Assembly (NCBI RefSeq): GCF_048544455.1
Contig: NC_133526.1
Location: 2,682,001-2,746,000 of the forward strand
Source of the DNA: Silene latifolia
Lineage: Eukaryota; Streptophyta; Magnoliopsida; Caryophyllales; Caryophyllaceae
Reading direction: 5' to 3'
DNA: 64,000 nucleotides
Below, one piece after another: positions 58,194 to 64,000 of this stretch. The first letter of the stretch is position 1. Each line of letters begins with the position of its first letter. Made by a program: the position numbers and the translations under genes. Below the pieces are notes generated by a model that did no database searches, had not been told where the DNA came from, and saw nothing but the letters and a program-made list of their open reading frames with translations.

Positions 58194-58406
58194 AAATCAA
58201 CAAAGGAGAAAAACTTTACTTGTTTTTGGGCGACGGAATTCCTTGAGAAAAAGGGAAGGAGAAGAAAAGGTGGGATTTGGATTTTTGGGGGGAGAGATAA
58301 TAGAGTGAGATGATGAAATTGCAGAAAAATTGCGAGTCTTTTGAAATAAAGATGAACAAATTCGTTGATTGGTGCTTACAACTAATCTTCTCATCGACAT
58401 TGACAT
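54911..58406 (-). CDS. RPS13: Nuclear-encoded mitochondrial ribosomal protein uS13m (RPS13)
   Basis: Protein of the small mitochondrial ribosomal subunit head, which contacts initiator tRNA and intersubunit bridges. Two exons: 58406-58220 and 55329-54911, joined across a 2890-bp GT-AG intron in matching phase, giving 201 residues. Exon 2 carries the body. From SYISGARLV through IDGIGPRKAVQVCYRLGIS and HVVHWELKRGERADIERLIS to RGQRTHTNARTCKKK it is very close to plant mitochondrial rps13 and not to the plastid form. Exon 1 encodes a presequence: residues 1-55 have no acidic residue, are rich in Ser and Arg, and contain a RNFS processing-like motif at 25-28. The Met that would start the organellar protein is Ile here. 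I infer a functional gene transfer from the mitochondrion followed by capture of a targeting exon. The intron holds a Mutator-like MITE and a minisatellite. Confidence 0.9.
56821..57282. mobile_element. Mutator-like MITE in the uS13m intron
   Basis: A 462-bp element bounded by cattgttgtcagaatcgcga and its inverted partner gaatcccgatcctgacaac. It is flanked by an exact 9-bp target duplication, gggtgcata (56812-56820 and 57283-57291). The subterminal regions are dense in cgattctacgatttacgatcc-type words in both orientations. Non-coding. The termini differ from those of the element at 16651. Confidence 0.88.
57692..57905. repeat. 47-bp minisatellite, about five copies, in the uS13m intron
   Basis: The phrase agcaactagcaaacatatcc starts at 57702, 57749, 57796, 57842 and 57889. 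Between them lies caaagcgccccattacaaga. It is GC-richer than its surroundings. Confidence 0.9.
58156..58187. repeat. Poly-A tract in the uS13m intron
   Basis: 32 consecutive A residues, about 30 bp inside the intron from the exon 1 donor. On the gene strand it is poly-T, so it might help or hinder splicing. No retroposon body was defined. Confidence 0.8.
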
Positions 58407-58556
58407 TGTTTAATTGTTCGATTCAAACAAATGTTGATCGAAAATGAAGTAATTTGATCGAAAATGGAGACTGCGGAGTTGATACAAGGGTGGTTCTTGT
58501 ATTAGGGTTTTCCGGATCAACAAAATAACGGGTTGCTGAATCGGATGTTTAGAAAT

Positions 58557-58559
<3 letters not shown>

Positions 58560-58600
<41 letters not shown>

Positions 58601-59460
58601 GGTACGAACGAGATAAAATTAATTATTCGCTATTATACGGGGAATAGTTGCCCTAAAGATATCTTCTCTAATAATAGAATGAAGTTCATTAAACAGATGG
58701 TCTAAGATCTAAATGTGAACTCGATTGGCTAGAAGATGAGCGGCTCTATTGGTAGAGGTGTTCATTGGTCCGGGACCGGACCGGACCAAACTCTCTGGAC
58801 CGAATACCAAAGAAGGATTAAGAGGTGGACCGAGGATCGGACCATATAAATATTGGTCCGGTCCAGTCTGGACCATAAAAACGCGTGGACCAGACCGGAC
58901 CAAATGGACCAGAGTGGACCAAATATTATTGTCATTGACATGTTTTAGCATATAAAAATAGAACTCAAGAAGTTCGTAACGATCAAAATAAACAACATTA
59001 TTTTCTTACTAGATTTAGCTACATAATTACACATCTTATAATACGTGTAAACAAAGTAGAAAATAAAATCAATAATATTACAATTTAAAAAATTCTTTTC
59101 TTACATAACTTCGGTCCACGGTCCGGTCTATTCGGTTTGGTCCAGGACCGGACCGAAGACCAAAGTAGAGTAAATAGGTGGACCGTGGACCGGACCAAAC
59201 AAAATTCGGTCCGGTCTGGTCTGGACCAAATGGTCCGGTCCGGTCTGGTCTTTGGTCCGGACCACTGAGTGAACAGCCCTATCTATTGGCTTCTCGATAA
59301 GTATGATCGATTTTAACCGTCCAGCCCTTTACATCTTTGGACAATAAACTTGAGGTTGTTACTGGCGAGTTGATCTTCGAGAATAAGTTTGACACAAGGG
59401 TAATTATCGATCCATATGAATTATCCATAAATTTTTGAATTATAGATCATTAGTAATGGA
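58560..59460 (-). mobile_element. LINE 3' remnant with poly-A tail, carrying a hAT MITE
   Basis: On the minus strand, outside the hAT insert, the sequence encodes the end of a LINE-type RNase H domain. KGWTVKIDHTYREANR lies before the insert and AAHLLANRVH after it, giving the typical REANxxAHxLA motif. It ends in a 40-base poly-A (the T tract at 58560-58599). The reading frame changes upstream of this block (near the lasnnlk-like part at about 59360), so the copy is dead. The 5' end is not defined and the copy is truncated. No target duplication was identified. Confidence 0.7.
58753..59281. mobile_element. hAT-type MITE inserted in the LINE remnant
   Basis: The termini are tagaggtgttca at the left and tgaacagccctA at the right (minus-strand tagggctgttca). 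It is flanked by an exact 8-bp target duplication, tctattgg (58745-58752 and 59282-59289), the hAT size. The subterminal parts are packed with ggaccggaccaaa-type words in both orientations. 529 bp, non-coding. Confidence 0.88.
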
Positions 59461-61692
59461 AGATTCAAAGCCCCGAAACATAGAGAAGTAGTTAATTCTC
59501 AAAGAGCTCGAACAACGATCTCTTATATGTAGGCGTTGATAAGTACGTTGTAGGACATGGAAAGCAAATTACAAAAACTAATCGTGCTCCATACAAGAAT
59601 TGCAAGTATGAAGACTAACCTCATCACGTCCTCAACCATGCAAGTACTTGTTAAATCTTAAGACGTTATTATATGTGTTACAAAGAAGTAGTGCGGCCTA
59701 AAAATCGTGTAATATACTTCAATGATAAGGAGTTGGGACATAAGGATGAAACAATTAGGCTCATTATAATCTTCGGGTGATCGTTTTTTCCTTTTTAGTG
59801 ATTAAGTTATTTTATTCTATGTATTTTGTATAAATTTGAGGTGATGTTAACAAGCTTAAATAATAAAGTCATTTGAAATAATATTTATAATCTAGATTTC
59901 AACTTTGTCAATATTATAATCACCCTTATTACACACAAACAATCATTAATATCCTGAAAGGCATTTGAACACATCAATATGGGTCCAAATCCGAAGTCAT
60001 AACAATTAACAAGTGATGTTAGTTGTTAGGTGAGGAAAACAACTTTTATCAAAGATTTCAATGAAACATGTGTTCTAAAAAGTCAGAGAACTACATAACC
60101 TATTAAAATCTATTAAGAATGGTAGAAGGGCCTTTCGATATTTGGCTAATTGTCAAATTAAGAGACGAGAAAAAAAACAGGCGACACTAGCGTGTGGCGT
60201 ATTAATGGTATCAATGCCTCGTTCTTTAGCTCGAATTTCAAACAGAACTTAAGGAATCGCGAGCATTATTCTAGAACCGTCATCTTATCAACATCCTATA
60301 CATTGCTCCATACATGATACAACTCATACAAGTATACAATACAACTATGAGCCATAAGTGGTTCCTAAACAATAAGACGAGAGTCTTATTAACTAAGTCT
60401 GTAATACATCAAAAAATGTTTGTCAAATTTATAGTATAGAAAACAAAATTAATTAAGTAATATCACAAAACCGAATCAAAAAACTTTTTATATCTAGTAG
60501 AATGTTTGCATCATAGATTCACCATTTTTTGCTACAAATCAGGGTAAAAAACACCACTTTTCATTTCCGTTATCCTAAGAAATATAAATGGAACCAAACG
60601 AGCTTAGAAACATACAACCAAGCTTAAAAACGATTACCCTTCACTTTTACATCTAGGACAAGTTCTTACTCCAAAAATTAACTTTTAGTACATGAGAAGT
60701 CATTTCACTTGGACTTCGACACTTCATTTTATACCAAAAAAATTGCAAAAAAATAACCGTATTCGACACTTGCAATGAAAGCTGAGTAACATAGGTATGC
60801 CAACAAAACTTCATTGTGATAAAACATGATAAACAAAAAAATTGCCTTTTTCTTGCGATAAACAAAAAATTGCCTAGTTCCTTGATATTTAGTTTTGCGA
60901 AACAAATATCACACGAAAGGGAGATGTAGTGTATAGAGCCAATAGAGGGGTCGGGCTAATTTAGGATTGACGAAGTGAGGACCGAGAAATCTAAAATACT
61001 AAAGCGAGGACTAAAGTAAGAAAAACTTTATAAATTGGGATCTCAGGTAATCCAAAACTGATTTTAATATAGATCACGAGAACTTAGACAGATAACATAC
61101 TCCGTATTTGACGTCGATATAACATACAGACTTACGAAGTACTATAAGATAACGAAATTTGAATCTAAATCTAAATATTATAAGAGTTTTTTAAAATGTG
61201 TCCAATAGACATGTTAAGATGCTAAGAAATAAAAGATTTAAATAACATATAATGAGAAATTGAAATCCAAACTCATTATTACCATACTTAAGGAAGTAAT
61301 TGATATAAAACTTTCATTTTTTAGCATCTTAACATGTGCTTATTGCCTTATTGAGCACATTTTATAAAAACTCATATTATAGACCATTCAAATCCGACTA
61401 ATTGCCATCCCTAAATCGTTTCATTACCAAAAGATATTCATCGTTTTCCTCCACTAAATTATTTAACAAAATTCCCTCAAAAAAAAAAAATTTATTTAAC
61501 AAAAAAAATACTAGTCATCATCTTCCTTAAAAACAAAATAAATAAAAAATCATCATTGTTCTTCACTACTAACTCTCTTCACTCTTATCTACAAACAATT
61601 ATAGTATTAAAATACCATAATACAATACAATATAAAATAATATAATAGTATTAAGCCCACAATTTTCTCTCTCCTCCCAAAAAAAATCATCA
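59461..61692. other. Intergenic, promoter side of LON2
   Basis: No gene recognised. It contains a foldback element at 61182-61375. The last 100 bp (pyrimidine-rich, with ataatacaatacaatataaa just upstream) should be the LON2 promoter and 5' UTR, but no single TATA box stands out. Confidence 0.45.
61182..61375. mobile_element. Foldback MITE upstream of LON2
   Basis: The arms are imperfect inverted repeats of about 60 bp: aagagttttttaaaatgtg ... gacatgttaagatgctaag at the left, and tagcatcttaacatgtgc ... cacattttataaaaactcat at the right. A pentamer, attat, flanks each side (61177-61181 and 61376-61380) and may be the target duplication. The superfamily is not clear. Confidence 0.65.
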
Positions 61693-64000
61693 ATGGCGGA
61701 TCACATGGATCTTCCAAATCGTCTAGGAATTTTGGCCTTCAAAAATAAAGTTTTATTGCCTGGTGCTATTATTCGTATTCGTTGCACTTCCCCTACCAGG
61801 TTATTTTTTTTTTATTTTTTATTTTTTTTTTTATTTTTTGTAATTTTAAAGTTGTTAATTTGTGTTTTAATTAATTTCGTTGTTGTTGATTGCGGGTAAT
61901 GATAAAGTCGTTAACTTTTGATTTAATTTTCTGTGAATTGTGTTTTTAGAGGATAATTGATCAAGTTGGTTAAATTGTTAGGTACCCAATTGGAGATTAG
62001 TATGGTTGAAGTAATATTTTGTCGAAATTGCGCGTTTTTAGATGTTAGCCAGTTTAGTTGGTAAAGTTCGGGAGCTGGGTAGTTGGAGGTTGGGTGGGGT
62101 ACTGGGGTGCGGTGGGGCCCTACCGAGATTTGAAACACGGAGGGCGTTGTTGATGTTAGTTGAGCTTAGCTGGTAAAGTTCGGGAGTTGGGGTTGGGGAG
62201 TTGGAGGTCGGGTGAGGTGAAGTGGTGCCCTATTGAGGTTTGAAACACGAGGAGGATGTCGATGTTAGTTAGCTTAGTTGGTAAAGTTTGGGAATTGAGC
62301 TTTAGGAGTTGGAGGTGGGGCTGCTATATGAGGTTTGAAACACGGGAGGGCGTTGTTATGTTAGTTAGCGTAGCTGGGGTAGGAGTTGGGGTTTGGGACT
62401 TGGAGGTGGGGTGAAGTGTGGTGGTGCCTGTTGAGGTTGGAACCACGGGGAGTGTGCTGTCTACGTTATTTAGCTCAGTTGGTAAAGTTTCCTATTTCGG
62501 GATCTGGGCTTGTGGAGTTGGAGGTGGGGCCTATTGAGGTTTGAAACACGGCAGAAGTTACTTTAGCTAGTTGTTGCTGGAGTTGATATTGTATGTATAA
62601 TTGGCTATTGTTGCGTGATTTTGCCAAATTCGGTGTTTTATGTTAGCGGTGTTTTTCACAACCTATCTTATGTATTATCGGGTAGACTGTTATTATGAGG
62701 AAATACCAAAATGGAGTATATGCGTATGTATCTAACTATCTAAGGTCCTAGGTTTGAAATAAAACTAAAGTGAGCTCGGACTGAACGTTGAAGGAGTGCG
62801 ATATTGCCTGATTTTTTGGGTTAGGGCGGGCCACTTTGGGAATGATAGACTGATAGGCAAGCTTTTGTCATTGACTGCAGGATTTTAGGTAGTCAAGTAA
62901 TAATGAAGAATAATTTTAACCTTTGAGTTACAGCTATTAGAAATTCATGCTACTCGTAGTCTCCTATAGAATTAGACGAGAATAATGGATGCCTGAACTG
63001 AGTTTTCATAGTTGCGCTTTATTTTGCTAATTTGTCTTTGCAGATCTAAGTTAGATACTTGTACAATTTGGTTCTTCTTTAGCTGCTTTAATGTAATCTA
63101 AGAAAGTGAGTTAATTTTAGTTGAAGCTGCATAACTGCATTACAATTTGCATCAATTGACATACACTATTTCATTGATAGTACATTAATACAAAGTTCAT
63201 AATTTGGAAATCAATCGGGCTTCTTCCATTGGGTGTGGCTAACTAGAACAAAATTCTGGTTGTTGTTCTATTTTTTCTCTAGTGTTAAACTGGTGGAGCA
63301 AGAATTATGGCAGAGGGAAGAGAAGGGTTTAATTGGCATTGTTCCTGTCCATGATGCAGTGGATTCTGCATCTGCTGGACCCGTGCTTTACCCAGGTATA
63401 TGCTTTTGTTTCCATTTTCCCATTCCCCCATAGTTTACTCTTATGTGTGCTATATTTAGTAATCACATGATTATTTATTTATTTGTCAAGGTGTTTCTAC
63501 TTTGTCGTTCTAAACATTTTGTACATTATTTTTATTTGTGGGCATTTCGTTAAAGCACTTGCATAGTTTTGAAAATCTCTTTTGCAAAGGTGCAGGATCG
63601 GATTCTGGGGAACGTAACTTAAAAAATCAGTCTGGTATCTCAGGCTCAGCCAAGGCCGGTGGAAAGAGTCAGCAGGAGGCTGTTCACTGGCACAACCGGT
63701 ATCTATTATGTTTTTTCACTTTTTATTCTTGTTTCGAGTCTTGACTCATACCTAAAATGGAGCTTACCATACATGAGAAGCGTTTTTCAAACCATCATAT
63801 CCTGTGATTGAGGATGTAATTTCTAAGGCATCATCTGAATCGCTGTCACTACCTATCATTCAAATGTTACATCATTCTTTGTAATTGAAATGGAAGGACT
63901 GCCAAATTCCTATGCTTCCCATAGCTGTTGATTATGCAGCCTAAACTTGTCAATATAAGGAAGATATTGGCCATGAGATATTTCTTTCACGAGGGCTACT
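61693..64000 (+). CDS. LON2: Peroxisomal Lon protease 2 (5' part; runs off the window)
   Basis: ATP-dependent AAA+ serine protease of the peroxisomal matrix, needed for sustained matrix protein import and restraint of pexophagy. Exons in the window: 61693-61799, 63283-63395 and about 63596-63698, all with GT-AG borders and matching phase. The third exon could instead start at 63590, also in frame. They encode MADHMDLPNRLGILAFKNK, then LLPGAIIRIRCTS, then VKLVEQELWQREEKGLIGIV and a Gly/Ser-rich linker with SDSGERNL. This is the start of the Lon N-terminal substrate-binding domain, close to plant LON2 and without the organelle presequence of LON1 or LON4. The ATPase and protease domains and the C-terminal peroxisome signal lie beyond the window. 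No fourth exon is visible by 64000. Intron 1 (1.48 kb) carries the tRNA-like tandem array. Confidence 0.93.
62044..62570 (+). repeat. Tandem array of tRNA-like units in LON2 intron 1
   Basis: Five degenerate units start at about 62044, 62155, 62264, 62360 and 62465 (spacing 96-111 bp). Each opens with a tRNA D-arm-like phrase such as ttagctcagttggtaaag, which fits the pol III A box. Each closes with gaggtttgaaacacgg, which resembles a B box and T arm. Between them lies a G-rich part (ggagttggaggtggggt). The units look like SINE heads or tRNA-like pieces repeated in tandem. No complete cloverleaf could be drawn by eye. Confidence 0.75.

Noticed and set aside
58709-58955. Overlapping open frames in the ggaccgga-rich stretch
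   Set aside because: They come from the subterminal repeats of the hAT MITE. The only meaningful residues belong to the flanking LINE piece.

Overview
The window is nuclear DNA from a flowering plant. Six genes have spliceosomal GT-AG introns, and the long AT-rich gaps between them hold MITEs, SINEs, Helitron ends, solo LTRs and one nested LTR-retrotransposon cluster. The gene sequences are eudicot-like. The frequent Stowaway ends (ctccctccgt) and actccgta-type repeats suggest Caryophyllales, but this is only an impression and no species is claimed.

Layout. 1-3.1 kb: repeats, including an LTR end and a tandem-repeat MITE. 3.1-8.1 kb (+): an NPSN11-type plant Qb-SNARE in ten exons. 9.4-11.6 kb (-): a plastid beta-amylase of the BAM3 type in four exons. 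16.4-20.1 kb (-): a XendoU-family endoribonuclease in eight exons, with a Mutator-like MITE in its last intron. 21.4-23.6 kb (-): a BOI/SBP-type RING E3 ligase in four exons. 23.6-54.9 kb: about 31 kb without a host gene. It holds two solo LTRs, a local duplication with differential insertions, an old SIRE-type Ty1/copia element (about 31.2-46.7 kb) split by a young 8.4 kb non-coding LTR element (LARD, minus strand), a stray LON2 exon-1 copy, Helitron 3' ends and tandem repeats. 54.9-58.4 kb (-): a nuclear gene for mitochondrial ribosomal protein uS13m, whose presequence sits on a separate exon across a 2.9 kb intron. 58.6-59.5 kb (-): a LINE 3' remnant carrying a hAT MITE. 61.7-64.0 kb (+): the first three exons of the peroxisomal protease LON2, which runs off the window.

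The genes do not form a pathway: vesicle fusion, starch breakdown, RNA cleavage, ubiquitination, mitochondrial translation and peroxisomal proteolysis are all separate jobs. From memory of Arabidopsis, BAM3 and a XendoU gene are neighbours on chromosome 4, and LON2 and an SBP-type RING gene are neighbours on the duplicated block of chromosome 5. The window may therefore keep an ancestral order that transposons have stretched.

The most unusual items are a tandem array of tRNA-like (A-box/B-box) units in LON2 intron 1, the presequence architecture of uS13m, the LARD whose LTRs carry TTAGGG arrays, and several nested insertions with exact target-site duplications. Exon borders were set by hand from splice signals, reading phase and remembered family sequences. 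No search was run.
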